DNA of 41,945 nt, taken from the NCBI GenBank assembly GCA_031430575.1, contig JANPBT010000053.1, forward strand, positions 1-41,945. Direction: 5' to 3'. The notes under the pieces are model-generated. The model was not told the origin of the DNA and did not search any database. It worked only from the letters and a program-made list of their open reading frames with translations. This document shows, in pieces, positions 15,733 through 24,724 of this stretch. The DNA is from JANMDS01 sp031430575. Lineage in GTDB: Bacteria > Pseudomonadota > Gammaproteobacteria > Burkholderiales > Casimicrobiaceae. Each line of letters opens with the position of its first letter. Position 1 is the stretch's first letter. A program made the translations under genes and the position numbers.

Positions 15733-17409
15733 CTAAAACTTCGCCTTTTTTAAATCCACCGCGCGATTGAAAACTCGGCGCGATGGCGTGTCTTCAACCT
15801 GATCGGCGACGAAATAGCCGACGCGCTCAAACTGCACATTCTGCGCCGCAGGTATTCGGGAAATATCGGGCTCGGCATAGGCGGTGACGACTTGCAGTGA
15901 GCCGGGGTTGAGCACGGATTGATAGCCGGCTTCGGCTTTATCGGGGTCTTCGACGGTGAACAGTCGATCATAGAGCCGCACTTCTAACGGCACGGCTTCT
16001 CGGGTCGAGACCCAATGAATATTGCCTTTGACATTGCGCCCGCCGCTGCCCGATTTGGTGGCCGGATCGTAGGAACAATAAAGCACGGTGACTTTGCCGT
16101 TGGCGTCTTTTTCAAAGCGCTCGCATTTAATAATGTAAGCGTAACGCAAGCGCACTTCCGCGCCAGGGCTGAGGCGAAAATAGCCTTTGGGCGGGGTTTC
16201 TTCAAAATCACTGCGATCAATCCAGACTTCGTTGGTGAAGTGCATCGTGCGCTTTGGGGCATCGGGCGCATCTGACGGATGAAACGGTGCGCTACAGGCT
16301 TCATTGGTACCTGCGGCGCAGTTTTCGATAATGACTTTGATGGGATCAACGACCGCCATCACGCGCTTGGCGGTGGGCTCTAAATCATCGCGTAGCGTTT
16401 GCTCGAGCGCGCTGATGTCAACCCATTGATGCGCTTTCGAAACGCCGATTTGTTCGGCAAATTTGCGGATGGCGGTGGCAGAGTAGCCGCGCCGCCGAAA
16501 GCCCGCGAGCGTGGGCATGCGCGGATCATCCCAACCGCTGACCATCTTGCTCGTGACCAGCTCCAGCAGCTTACGCTTACTCATCACGGTGTAGCTCAAA
16601 TTCAATCGCGCAAATTCGATCTGCTGCGAGTGATTGGGCAGCTTGGCTGCGAGGGCATCAAGCAGCCAATCATAAAGCGGGCGATGGTCTTCAAACTCAA
16701 GTGAGCACAGCGAGTGGGTTACCCGCTCGATGGCATCTGAAATCGGGTGGGCGTAGTCGTACATTGGGTAGATGCACCACTTATCGCCTTGCCGATAATG
16801 ATGGGCGAAGCGAATGCGATAGAGCGCGGGGTCGCGCAAATTCATATTGCCGCTACCCATATCGATTTTGGCGCGTAGCACATGCGCGCCCTCGGCATGC
16901 TTGCCCGCGCGCATTTCACGAAAGAGCGCAAGGCTCTCGGCCATCGGGCGCTCTCGAAACGGAGAATTTTTTCCGGGCTGCGTTAAGTTGCCGCGGTTGG
17001 CGCGCATTTCATCGGCGTTTTGCGAGTCAACATAGGCATTACCTTGCTCAATTAAATATTCGGCAAATTGGTAGAGCTGCTCAAAGTAATCGGAAGCGTA
17101 GTAAAGATGCGATCCCCAATCAAAGCCGAGCCACGTGATCATCTCTTTAATGGAATTTTCAAACTCTACCGATTCTTTTTCAGGGTTGGTATCGTCAAAG
17201 CGCAAATGGCAAACGCCTCCGTTTTCAGCGGCCAAGCCGAAATTCACGCAAATCGCTTTGGCATGGCCAATATGCAAATAGCCATTGGGCTCAGGCGGAA
17301 AGCGCGTCTCCACCCGCCCGCCCCATTTGCCCGAGGCATTTTGCTCGGCAATGATTTGGCGAATGAAATTAGAAGCAGGGGCGATATTTTTGTCTTCGAT
17401 GGCCGCCAT
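15733..17409 (-). CDS. glnS: Glutaminyl-tRNA synthetase
   Basis: 558 aa. Class I aminoacyl-tRNA synthetase with PPEPNGYLHIGHAKAI (the HIGH motif, about 37-52) and VMSKRKL (the KMSKS equivalent, about 275). It charges tRNA-Gln with glutamine in the cytoplasm. The C-terminal beta-barrel anticodon-binding region runs to the end without truncation. The ATG at 17409 gives the normal N-terminus. Two 18-bp repeats are inside (15841 read as IPAAQN; 16309 read as NCAAGT), both in the C-terminal anticodon-binding half rather than the catalytic core. Divergent from xseA. Confidence 0.97.
   Translation of the reverse strand: MAAIEDKNIAPASNFIRQIIAEQNASGKWGGRVETRFPPEPNGYLHIGHAKAICVNFGLAAENGGVCHLRFDDTNPEKESVEFENSIKEMITWLGFDWGSHLYYASDYFEQLYQFAEYLIEQGNAYVDSQNADEMRANRGNLTQPGKNSPFRERPMAESLALFREMRAGKHAEGAHVLRAKIDMGSGNMNLRDPALYRIRFAHHYRQGDKWCIYPMYDYAHPISDAIERVTHSLCSLEFEDHRPLYDWLLDALAAKLPNHSQQIEFARLNLSYTVMSKRKLLELVTSKMVSGWDDPRMPTLAGFRRRGYSATAIRKFAEQIGVSKAHQWVDISALEQTLRDDLEPTAKRVMAVVDPIKVIIENCAAGTNEACSAPFHPSDAPDAPKRTMHFTNEVWIDRSDFEETPPKGYFRLSPGAEVRLRYAYIIKCERFEKDANGKVTVLYCSYDPATKSGSGGRNVKGNIHWVSTREAVPLEVRLYDRLFTVEDPDKAEAGYQSVLNPGSLQVVTAYAEPDISRIPAAQNVQFERVGYFVADQVEDTPSRRVFNRAVDLKKAKF
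15841..15853 (+). repeat. 18-bp repeat copy (core)
   Basis: Exact core in the C-terminal part of glnS, read as IPAAQN. Confidence 0.9.
16309..16321 (-). repeat. 18-bp repeat copy (core)
   Basis: Exact core in glnS, read as NCAAGT. Confidence 0.9.
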
Positions 17410-17483
17410 GAATATGCTCAGATCACGATATAGTTATCAACGCATTTTAGCGGTGCAAAAAAAAGGTGAAAATTTTGCTAAAT

Positions 17484-17496
17484 CTGCGCCGCAGGT
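17484..17496 (+). repeat. 18-bp repeat copy, intergenic
   Basis: Exact core between the divergent glnS and xseA genes, unpaired. The rest of that 294-base gap has two GCAGATTTG-like strings (17502 and 17513) and a DnaA box, but no gene beyond the upstream extension of the xseA frame. Confidence 0.9.
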
Positions 17497-17545
17497 ATGC
17501 TGCAGATTTGATGCAGATTTGCGTTGCAAAACTACACACAAACGG

Positions 17546-17554
17546 TGTGGATAA
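17546..17554 (-). other. Perfect DnaA-box match
   Basis: The plus strand reads TGTGGATAA, the reverse complement of the consensus DnaA box TTATCCACA. It lies in the 294-base gap between glnS and xseA with no cluster of further boxes, so an isolated chance match (expected roughly 0.3 times in this window) or a minor DnaA regulatory site is more likely than an origin. Confidence 0.3.
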
Positions 17555-17703
17555 ACTTGTGCGTAACTTTTATACATATCGTTAAAGGCCGCGTTTCTCG
17601 TGGCGCAGACGCGAAATTGATCGCGACGATCAAAAGTTACGCAGCGATTCGATCACTACAATCCATCGCGCTTACCGCAATCACACCAACGGAGCCACCG
17701 ATT

Positions 17704-19080
17704 TTGAGCAATACCGAGCCCTTTGATTTCGCCCCAACGCTACGCGCTGCGCCTGCTGCGCTCTCCGTGAGCGAGCTCGTCGCGCGCGCACGCCGGGCCG
17801 TGGAGCAAGCGCTGCCGCTATCGTGGGTGCGCGGGGAAATCTCGGGCTTTAAGCGCGCAGCCTCGGGGCACGCTTACTTTTTGCTGAAAGATGAATCCGC
17901 GCAAGTGGCATGCGTGCTCTATCGCCAAAAATCAGCGCGCGTGCCGGTGACACTGCGCGATGGCATGGCGATTGAAGCCCGCGTGTTGGCAACGTTTTAT
18001 GCGCCGCGCGGTGAATTTCAATTGCAAGTCGAAGAAGTGCGGCTCGCAGGTGTAGGTGCGCTTTACGAAGCGTACGCGCGGTTGAAAGCAGCGCTGGAAG
18101 CGGAGGGATTGTTCGATGCTGATCGCAAGCGCGCCCTGCCCGCCTTTCCCAAGCGTGTTGGGCTTATCACTTCGCGCTCCGGCGCGGTGCTGCATGATTT
18201 AGTGACGACCCTGCGCAATCGCTGGCCCGCCATTGAGATCATTCTTTACCCAAGCGCAGTGCAAGGTGCAGATGCGCCGCAAAGTTTGCTACGCGCGCTC
18301 AATTCTGCGAACGCGCGCGCGGAAGTCGACGTGCTGGTCATTGGGCGCGGCGGCGGCAGCATGGAAGATTTATGGGCGTTTAACGATGAAGCCCTTGCCC
18401 GCGCGATTTCCGATTCGCAGTTGCCGATTGTGAGCGCGGTGGGGCACGAGACTGATTTCACCATCGCCGATTTCGTAGCTGATGCCCGCGCACCCACGCC
18501 GACTTACGCAGCGACGATGATCGTGCCAGATGCCTATGAGTGGAAGCAGCGGCTCGATGGTGCTTACGAAGTCATGCGCAGCAATATGCGCTTTAGTTTG
18601 CGCACTGATGGCTTAGAGCTCGCTCGGCTGCGAGCGCAATTGAAGCATCCGCGAGAGCGGTTAGCGGCGCAGCGCACGCGGGTGACGCAATTGCAAGCGC
18701 GGTTGCAACGGGCCATGCCAATGCAAAGCGCGGCAGAGACGTTGCAAATGCTTTCGCATCGCTTTCGCCGCGCACGACCGCATTTGGCGGAAACGAGGCA
18801 ATACCTGCGGCGCAGTTTTGGGCAATTTCAGCGGGAATTGCACTATCAATTCACCCAAAAACGCGCCGATCTGGCTCATATCGCAACTGGGCTGCAACAC
18901 CTCGCACCGCAGCGGGTTTTGCAACGGGGCTATGCGGTAATTCATGGTAACGATGGCAAAGTCGTCAGCTCCATAGGCGCTCTCACCCGTGGCGAGGGAA
19001 TCCGCCTGACCTTAGCCGATGGTCAAGCGCTGGGCACGATAGAAGACATTACGCCAAATTCAACTCAACCTGCACCTTAA
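17704..19080 (+). CDS. xseA: Exodeoxyribonuclease VII large subunit
   Basis: 458 aa from a TTG at 17704, chosen because GGAG (17691-17694) lies 9 bases upstream and the length matches the family (E. coli XseA is 456 aa). The frame is open from an ATG at 17524, but that adds 60 unconserved residues. The N-terminal OB-fold (SVSELVARARRAVEQALPLSWVRGEISGF) is followed by the nuclease domain motifs VGLITSRSGAVLHD, RGGGSMEDLWAFND and VGHETDFTIADFVADARAPTP, then a long coiled-coil region. With XseB it degrades single-stranded DNA in mismatch repair. A repeat at 18803 is read as YLRRS in the coiled coil. Its TAA shares bases with the convergent aroC stop. Confidence 0.94.
   Translation: MSNTEPFDFAPTLRAAPAALSVSELVARARRAVEQALPLSWVRGEISGFKRAASGHAYFLLKDESAQVACVLYRQKSARVPVTLRDGMAIEARVLATFYAPRGEFQLQVEEVRLAGVGALYEAYARLKAALEAEGLFDADRKRALPAFPKRVGLITSRSGAVLHDLVTTLRNRWPAIEIILYPSAVQGADAPQSLLRALNSANARAEVDVLVIGRGGGSMEDLWAFNDEALARAISDSQLPIVSAVGHETDFTIADFVADARAPTPTYAATMIVPDAYEWKQRLDGAYEVMRSNMRFSLRTDGLELARLRAQLKHPRERLAAQRTRVTQLQARLQRAMPMQSAAETLQMLSHRFRRARPHLAETRQYLRRSFGQFQRELHYQFTQKRADLAHIATGLQHLAPQRVLQRGYAVIHGNDGKVVSSIGALTRGEGIRLTLADGQALGTIEDITPNSTQPAP
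18803..18815 (-). repeat. 18-bp repeat copy (core)
   Basis: Exact core in the coiled-coil part of xseA, read on the plus strand as YLRRS. Confidence 0.9.
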
Positions 19081-20150
19081 TCAAACGTAACATCAGCGCA
19101 CTGCGCCCGATGCAAAAGCGCATGATCAATGAGCACCAGCGCGAGCAGCGCTTCTGCAATCGGCGTCGCCCGGATACCGACGCAGGGATCATGCCTGCCC
19201 TCGGTGTGCATGGTCACCGCTTCGCCTTTGGTATTGATCGATTGCCGATCAATACGGATCGACGAAGTCGGCTTGATCGCAATCGAAACCGTAATCTCTT
19301 GCCCGGAAGAGATGCCGCCCAGCACGCCGCCGGAATGGTTTGACAAAAAGCCGGTCGGCGTAATCTCATCGCCGTGCTCGCTGCCTTTTTGGGCAACGCT
19401 GGCAAAGCCAGCGCCGATCTCTACCCCTTTAACGGCATTTAAGCCCATCATGGCGTGCGCGATATCAGCATCAAGCCGATCAAAAACGGGCGTGCCCCAA
19501 CCGACGGGCACGCCCGATGCAACGATATTGATCCGCGCGCCGCAAGAGTCACCCGATTTGCGCAACGCATCCATGTAGGCTTCCAACGCATCAATCCCGA
19601 AATCGGTGGCTGCAAAAAATGGATTGTCGTGCACATGCTTCCAATCGGCGAAGGCAAGCGGCATTTCACCCAGCTGCGCCAGATGACCGCGCACTTGCGT
19701 GCCATAGCGCATCTGCAACCATTTTTTGGCAATTGCGCCCGCGCCAACGATCGGTGCCGTGAGCCGCGCGGAAGAGCGCCCGCCGCCGCGCGGATCGCGA
19801 ATGCCATACTTTTTCCAGTAGGTGAAATCGGCATGGCCCGGGCGAAAAGTCATCGCAATATCAGAGTAATCTTTGCTGCGCTGATCTTCGTTGCGAATCA
19901 TCAGCGCAATCGGCGTGCCCGTGGTCTTGCCTTCATAGACGCCAGACAAAATTTCAACCGTATCTGACTCACGGCGCTGCGTTACATGGCGGGAAGTGCC
20001 GGGCTTTCGGCGATCAAGATCAGGCTGGATGTCATCAACAGAAAGCGCCATTCCGGGCGGGCAGCCATCGACGATGCAGCCGATGGCCGGGCCGTGGGAT
20101 TCGCCAAAGGTGGTCACGCGAAAGAGATTGCCGAGTGTGTTGCCAGACAT
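19077..20150 (-). CDS. aroC: Chorismate synthase
   Basis: 357 aa. Last enzyme of the shikimate pathway, converting EPSP to chorismate with reduced FMN. Signature stretches are GNLFRVTTFGESHGPAIGC at the N-terminus, RRESDTVEILSGVYEG, RGGGRSSAR, and the C-terminal IRIDRQSINTKGE with GRHDPCVGIRATPIAEA. The ATG at 20150 gives the family start MSGNTLG; the upstream extension to 20186 is mostly repeat-derived sequence. The stop overlaps the xseA stop in a shared TTAA (19077-19080), so the two genes converge with no room for a separate terminator. Confidence 0.97.
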   Translation of the reverse strand: MSGNTLGNLFRVTTFGESHGPAIGCIVDGCPPGMALSVDDIQPDLDRRKPGTSRHVTQRRESDTVEILSGVYEGKTTGTPIALMIRNEDQRSKDYSDIAMTFRPGHADFTYWKKYGIRDPRGGGRSSARLTAPIVGAGAIAKKWLQMRYGTQVRGHLAQLGEMPLAFADWKHVHDNPFFAATDFGIDALEAYMDALRKSGDSCGARINIVASGVPVGWGTPVFDRLDADIAHAMMGLNAVKGVEIGAGFASVAQKGSEHGDEITPTGFLSNHSGGVLGGISSGQEITVSIAIKPTSSIRIDRQSINTKGEAVTMHTEGRHDPCVGIRATPIAEALLALVLIDHALLHRAQCADVTFD

Positions 20151-20164
20151 AAATATGGATAAAT

Positions 20165-20207
20165 CTGCGCCGCAGGGTTTGCGCAATCGCCCATACCTGC
20201 GGCGCAG
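20165..20207. repeat. Inverted repeat pair upstream of aroC
   Basis: F copy 20165-20177 (last core base G) and exact R copy 20195-20207, in the divergent gap between aroC and the response regulator. Their arms can pair over about 16 bases with an 18-base loop, so a hairpin would form in any transcript crossing it. No convincing promoter was found in 20208-20445; an in-frame upstream extension of the regulator is open there but not conserved. Confidence 0.8.
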
Positions 20208-20445
20208 ATTTTGATCAAAATAGAGCTATAGTTTAATGATCGGGCAAAAAAATCGCGGTAAGGGCTTGCGCCCCACCGCGGATAATGCCGCGAAAGTTAA
20301 TGTATGGATCAACTGTAAGCGGCAGCCAGGAGGATCAAATTGCATTTCACCTGAATCGACGCAAAAAAACATCCCCAATTTAGGGGAGTCAGAAAATCAT
20401 GCACTTGATTCAAAATACGAGATTCGAAGTCAACCGAAGGTAATC

Positions 20446-21063
20446 ATGAAACTTCTTGTCGCCGACGATCATAGCCTCGTGCGTGAAGGGTTAAAGACCG
20501 TGCTGACCGATATGATTCCTGGCTGTATCGTCGTCGCCGTCGATTCCCTTCCCACAGCTGTGGCCGCAGTGCATCACGAAAAAGATGTTGAACTTGCGCT
20601 CTTAGATCTCAATATGCCGGGCATGAACGGCCCTTCTTCCATTAACGATTTCTGCGAGGCGTGCCCGCTGCTGCCGGTGATCGTGCTCTCAGGCTCGGAA
20701 AATCCAGCCGATATCAATGGCGTGCTCGCCTGCGGCGCGATGGGTTACATCCCAAAATCATCGTCGCCAGAAGTGATGCTTTCGGCGATTCAGCTCGTAC
20801 GCTCTGGCGGTGTGTATGTGCCCTCGCTGCTCCTGAGCTCGAAAGCGCTGCCTTCGCGCCAGATGTATGCCTTAACGCCGCGCCAGCTCGATGTCCTCCA
20901 ACTCTTAGCCGCTGGGCGAGCCAACAAAGAAATCGCCCGTTCGCTCGATATTAGCGAAGGCACGGTCAAGAGCCATGTCGATGCGATTTTGGGTGAGCTT
21001 GCCGCACGTAACCGCACGCACGCAGTCATCGTTGCCCAACAAGCGGGGCTCATCCCCGCTTAG
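20446..21063 (+). CDS. LuxR-type response regulator
   Basis: 205 aa. The ATG at 20446 has GAAGG at 20436-20440 and begins MKLLVADDHSLVREG, the normal receiver start; the frame is open upstream to 20236. The receiver domain has the acidic pair DD (7-8), phospho-acceptor Asp54 in LLDLNMPGMNG and the conserved Lys in YIPKSS. The C-terminal LuxR/GerE helix-turn-helix is LTPRQLDVLQLLAAGRANKE with IARSLDISEGTVKSHV. It is a DNA-binding two-component regulator. It converges with a hybrid histidine kinase gene 12 bases away, the likely partner. Targets are unknown. Confidence 0.93.
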   Translation: MKLLVADDHSLVREGLKTVLTDMIPGCIVVAVDSLPTAVAAVHHEKDVELALLDLNMPGMNGPSSINDFCEACPLLPVIVLSGSENPADINGVLACGAMGYIPKSSSPEVMLSAIQLVRSGGVYVPSLLLSSKALPSRQMYALTPRQLDVLQLLAAGRANKEIARSLDISEGTVKSHVDAILGELAARNRTHAVIVAQQAGLIPA

Positions 21064-21075
21064 CGCCAGCTGCAA

Positions 21076-22968
21076 TTACTCAATCACAGCCCCAATGGGC
21101 GGGCTGTGCAGCGCGGCTTGCACCGCCGCGCGCAGCGTTTGCGCAGTGGCTGGTTTGCGCAAGACAGCCCAACCTAATTTCTCGCGCGCGACAGGGTCTG
21201 AGGTGAGCGAGAGCTCGCCAGAAACGACGACAACTGGCAACGCCTTGCCAAGCGCAGCCTCGACGCTGGCGACCACGATCGGTCCGGTCTCGCTTCCGCG
21301 TAAGCGATAGTCGGTGACGATAATTTCTGGCGACCACCTATCTGCTAAGGCTGCGAGCGCTTCCGCCCCGCCCTCGGCAGCCCGCACGTCGCAGCCCCAT
21401 TGCGCCATGAGCGCAACCATTGCGTGTCGGCCTGACTCGTCGTCTTCGATCACCAATACGCGCACGCCAATCAGTGAGCCCAGATCGGTCGCTGCCAACA
21501 ATCGTTTCGGTTCGCGCGGCGCGACGCGCATCGAAACGCCGATGAGCTCAAAAGAAAATACGCTGCCGCGCCCCGCTCGCGAGCGCACTTCAATGGTTGT
21601 GCCCAAAAGCTGCGCGCTGCGCTTGGCAATGGCCAATCCTAGGCCAAGACCTTTCGTTTTTTCATGATGCCCGGAATCGAGCTGCACAAACTCTTCAAAA
21701 ATTGCCGCACGGCTTGCCGGATCAATGCCGCAGCCGGTATCCCACACTTCGATGCGCACAATTTCGCCGCGGTGGCGCAAGCCAACCAGCACGCCGCCCG
21801 CTTGCGTGTAGCGGATTGCATTGGCAGTGAGATTCATCAAAATACGCCGCACGAGCGTAATGTCACCCTGAACCCAATTATCATTGCGACGGACGCGAAA
21901 TCGCAAACCTTTGTCGCGCGCTCCAGCCGCATATTCGAGATCAATCCAGCCAAAGACTTCATCGAGCGACATGCGCTCGATATTGGCTTGCACGCGACCG
22001 GCATCGAGACGCGAAAGATCGAGCAGCGACTCGAAAAGACCTTCCATCGCACGCAACGATGTTTGGATATTGCCGATCAAATTGCGCTGCTCACCGTCTT
22101 GTACGCGGCGCTCTAACGCCGAACAAAATAGCCCGAGTGCGTGCATGGGTTGCCGCAAATCATGGCTCGCCGCGGCCAAAAAACGGCTTTTGGCTTGCGA
22201 CGCAGAGGCGGCTTCATCACGCTGCACTTTCAGCGCGGCTGTCGCCTGATCGACCCGCTCAGATAAATTGCGCTGGCTATCGGCCACCGCGCGTGCCAAA
22301 TTATTAACGCCGAGCTCCAAAATACGCACTTCGCCATGCCCGGCGGGCTCGACGCGGGCACGCAAATCACCGGCCGCTAATTTGCGCACAACATCTGCCA
22401 AATCACTGAGGGGACGGGCAAATCGCCGCGAATGCCACAACGCAAGCAAGGCAATCGCAAACAACGTAAAGAAAACGCTCAGAATCGTGTTGAGCCAGAC
22501 TTGCCCACGGGCGTGCGCAAGTGGCGAAGCATCGAGCTCGATTTCGGCGTAAGCGATCGTAGATGGGGTGGCCAACGCGCCAAAACTGCTGCGCCCAGGG
22601 TCTTGAATCGGCGCGCGAAATTGCTTGCTACCGGCGGTGTTTATGGGGACGATGACATCGCTTTGAGGCCGTAATTGCTGCGAACTGACACTGCCATCCA
22701 ATCGCAAAATTGCGGTGCGCAACGCAGTGCGCTGCGAGAGCACATTGCGCAACGTGCTATCGATAATGGCTGGATTTTGACTGGCGATTGCAAATTCGGC
22801 CGTGCGCGCAAGTTGCCCGACGATGGCCTCGCCTTCTTGCGTAAACCGGCGCTCAAGCTCGGCGACCCGCGTGGTAACGTAAAACGCAGCAAAGCCAATG
22901 GCGAGCACCGACGCGGGAAGAAGCGTTATGGCCAGAAGCTGAGCGGCAATGCTGCGAGGCAGATTCAT
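21076..22968 (-). CDS. Hybrid sensor histidine kinase with C-terminal receiver
   Basis: 630 aa. Two transmembrane segments (about 9-33 and 157-179) flank a periplasmic sensor region. A HAMP linker (about 180-235), a HisKA dimerisation domain with phospho-His269 in AAASHDLRQPMHAL, and an HATPase domain (NLTANAIRYT as N-box, DTGCGIDP, GLGLGLAIAKR) follow. The C-terminal receiver has phospho-acceptor Asp553 in IVTDYRLRG. The signal sensed is unknown. It converges with the LuxR-type regulator gene (12-base gap), suggesting a phosphorelay, although the terminal receiver may instead modulate the kinase. No repeat copies are present. Confidence 0.93.
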   Translation of the reverse strand: MNLPRSIAAQLLAITLLPASVLAIGFAAFYVTTRVAELERRFTQEGEAIVGQLARTAEFAIASQNPAIIDSTLRNVLSQRTALRTAILRLDGSVSSQQLRPQSDVIVPINTAGSKQFRAPIQDPGRSSFGALATPSTIAYAEIELDASPLAHARGQVWLNTILSVFFTLFAIALLALWHSRRFARPLSDLADVVRKLAAGDLRARVEPAGHGEVRILELGVNNLARAVADSQRNLSERVDQATAALKVQRDEAASASQAKSRFLAAASHDLRQPMHALGLFCSALERRVQDGEQRNLIGNIQTSLRAMEGLFESLLDLSRLDAGRVQANIERMSLDEVFGWIDLEYAAGARDKGLRFRVRRNDNWVQGDITLVRRILMNLTANAIRYTQAGGVLVGLRHRGEIVRIEVWDTGCGIDPASRAAIFEEFVQLDSGHHEKTKGLGLGLAIAKRSAQLLGTTIEVRSRAGRGSVFSFELIGVSMRVAPREPKRLLAATDLGSLIGVRVLVIEDDESGRHAMVALMAQWGCDVRAAEGGAEALAALADRWSPEIIVTDYRLRGSETGPIVVASVEAALGKALPVVVVSGELSLTSDPVAREKLGWAVLRKPATAQTLRAAVQAALHSPPIGAVIE

Positions 22969-23004
22969 AGTGGAAGTTTTGCGTGGTTTTGAATTGCACG
23001 CAAG

Positions 23005-24006
23005 TTAAATACGCTTTTTCTCGCGCCCTTGCGTTTGCGCGAGCCAGCCCGCGCCGCAGAGCACCAAAAGCCACATCAAAAAAAGTGACGTCAAGACAAT
23101 GGGCACGGCAGAAAACGCCCCGTAAAGCGAGCGCACTTGCGCTAGTTGCGAAAAATAGCCCGTCAAGATCAAGCGCATCGCTTCAATCGCCAGCATGACC
23201 ACCGCGCTGGTGATCGCAATTGAGCGCAGACGAAAATGCTGCGGCAGCATGCCCGCGTAAATCACGATTAAGCCCGCCCACATGGGCAGGCTTACCTTAA
23301 GCGGAATGAAAAGCCAATCAAGGGCGACGCGCACGCTAGGAATCAACGCCACGGTGAAATGATGGAGAAACCCCAATACCCAGACCACTGCCGCGACCGT
23401 AATGGGAAAGACGACCAGCAACACTAAAAGCACGCGAATCGCTTGCCACCACGCGGTCGGCGCCGCGGTGATCCTCGCCATCGCGCCGTTGAGCGCGTAG
23501 GCTTTCAAAACAACATCGAGGCCGACGGCCAAAAGCGCCGAAAGGCCGAGCTTGCGGGCGTTAACCCGCAGCTTAGTCAACGACGTGATCGCGCTTTGCG
23601 CCGAATCGGGAAACAGATTTGAAGTCAAATACTCGCGCAGCGCTCGATCGGCCAAGCTGGCGATCACCGATTGCTCCGAAAGCCAAAAGGCCACCGCCAA
23701 CACAGGTACGAATACAAGCGCGGTGAGAAAGGCTAAATAGCCAGCGTAGATCACAGCATCGGCCTGATAAAGCCGCTTGGCGGTGCGCCACAGGTGATCA
23801 ATCAAAAGAGGGGAATTGCTGCGGCGCAATGATGGGCTTCCGGGATGAAAAACACGAATATCCAGATTTTGCGCCACCCGCTTCGATACGTGAACTGGGC
23901 GCAAAAGAAGCATCTCGGTTTTAGATCTCGGGCAAGATCTGCGCCTTTTCAAGCGCGCTAGAAGTTGCCACTCGCTCAATGTGCGCTCAAAATCCAGAGT
24001 AAACAC
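23005..24006 (-). CDS. YihY/BrkB-family inner-membrane protein
   Basis: 333 aa if started at the GTG at 24006. The start is unresolved: an ATG at 23913 or a later codon is also possible, and there is no clear Shine-Dalgarno. The family core begins about residue 75 (LYQADAVIYAGYLAFLTALVF) and has six hydrophobic segments through the end. YihY proteins were once called ribonuclease BN in error; their function is unknown, with suggested roles in envelope physiology. The N-terminal part before residue 70 is basic and lacks family likeness, so it may not be translated. A degenerate repeat-like string lies at 23817-23829 (LRRSNS). A possible operator hairpin lies upstream at 24010-24038. Confidence 0.72.
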   Translation of the reverse strand: MFTLDFERTLSEWQLLARLKRRRSCPRSKTEMLLLRPVHVSKRVAQNLDIRVFHPGSPSLRRSNSPLLIDHLWRTAKRLYQADAVIYAGYLAFLTALVFVPVLAVAFWLSEQSVIASLADRALREYLTSNLFPDSAQSAITSLTKLRVNARKLGLSALLAVGLDVVLKAYALNGAMARITAAPTAWWQAIRVLLVLLVVFPITVAAVVWVLGFLHHFTVALIPSVRVALDWLFIPLKVSLPMWAGLIVIYAGMLPQHFRLRSIAITSAVVMLAIEAMRLILTGYFSQLAQVRSLYGAFSAVPIVLTSLFLMWLLVLCGAGWLAQTQGREKKRI

Positions 24007-24009
24007 TAA

Positions 24010-24038
24010 CTAAACAACATCGTTTTACGTTGGTTTAG
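24010..24038. promoter_or_regulatory. Inverted repeat between divergent yihY-like and yfiR-like genes
   Basis: CTAAACAAC (24010-24018) is matched by GTTGGTTTAG about 12 bases downstream, imperfect inverted arms with one extra base. A TATACT that could be a -10 element for the rightward yfiR-like gene lies at 24143-24148; no good -35 is placed for it. The symmetry suggests a binding site, but this is weak. Confidence 0.3.
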
Positions 24039-24211
24039 CACATTCGTACTGAAAAAGTGGAGTTTTCAACTGAATTTGCAACGTATGTTGGAAAATTTAA
24101 ATGCCATTTGAGTTTTGTTCGTTATTTTTAAACCATTTGCGATATACTTTATGCATAAATTACGGTGCGATCAAAGTAATGCGGTTGACACCTTTTCCAG
24201 GGATCGTTGCT

Positions 24212-24724
24212 ATGCAGACGCGGCTTTTTTTGTGGCTTCTCCCCGCATTGCTTTGCGGGAAAGTTGATGCGCAAGTATCAGCACAGTCATGGCTGCTTTC
24301 CGCACTGCGATTCATCGAATGGCCAGACGCGGCGCGTCAGCAAGCCATTAATGTTTGTTACCCCGCCAATCCTGCGATCACCACTGCGCTGCAAGGCCAA
24401 TCAGTCAGAAATGTCCGGCTTGTCGTCATGCCACTGACCTCGGCACAGCAGACCGGCCCTTGTGATGCCTTCATTGTGGTCGATAGCAATGCAATTCGAG
24501 ATGGAAACTGGATGAGTACGATCGCGGGTCGCCCCGTACTCTCGATTGGTCTCACGCCTGATTTTTGCGCCCTCGGCGGTATGGTTTGCCGCGCGAGTAA
24601 CCTTCATACATCGCATCTTTACGCGGTGAACCGTACGCCGCTCAATCGCTCTGGATTTCGCGTGAGCTCACACTTGCCGTTTTACGAAGCAAGCGTAGTG
24701 ATCGGGGCTGGGAAATTACCGTGA
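24212..24724 (+). CDS. YfiR-like periplasmic protein (DUF4154)
   Basis: 170 aa from the ATG at 24212, which has AGGGA (24199-24203) 8 bases upstream and starts a good signal peptide (MQTRLFLWLLPALLCGKVDA). An in-frame ATG at 24179 is a poorer choice. The mature part has the YfiR pattern: an early LRFIEWPD, INVCYPANPAI, a central CDAFIVVDSN, and VLSIGLTPDFCALGGMVC near the end. YfiR is a periplasmic repressor of the diguanylate cyclase YfiN/TpbB. Its stop overlaps the GTG start of the GGDEF gene (GTGA at 24721-24724), supporting that pairing. A third component (YfiB) is not present here. Confidence 0.8.
   Translation: MQTRLFLWLLPALLCGKVDAQVSAQSWLLSALRFIEWPDAARQQAINVCYPANPAITTALQGQSVRNVRLVVMPLTSAQQTGPCDAFIVVDSNAIRDGNWMSTIAGRPVLSIGLTPDFCALGGMVCRASNLHTSHLYAVNRTPLNRSGFRVSSHLPFYEASVVIGAGKLP

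Noticed and set aside
17546..17554. Replication origin near the DnaA box
   Set aside because: Only one perfect box, no cluster or A/T-rich unwinding region, and no dnaA, dnaN or gidA neighbours.
20729..20742. GCCTGCGGCGCGA in the response regulator as a repeat copy
   Set aside because: Three core mismatches and a codon run (Ala-Cys-Gly-Ala) conserved in receiver domains explain it.
24185..24213. TTGACA with TGCTAT as promoter for the yfiR-like gene
   Set aside because: The -35 is perfect, but the -10 would overlap the chosen ATG, placing the transcription start inside the gene.
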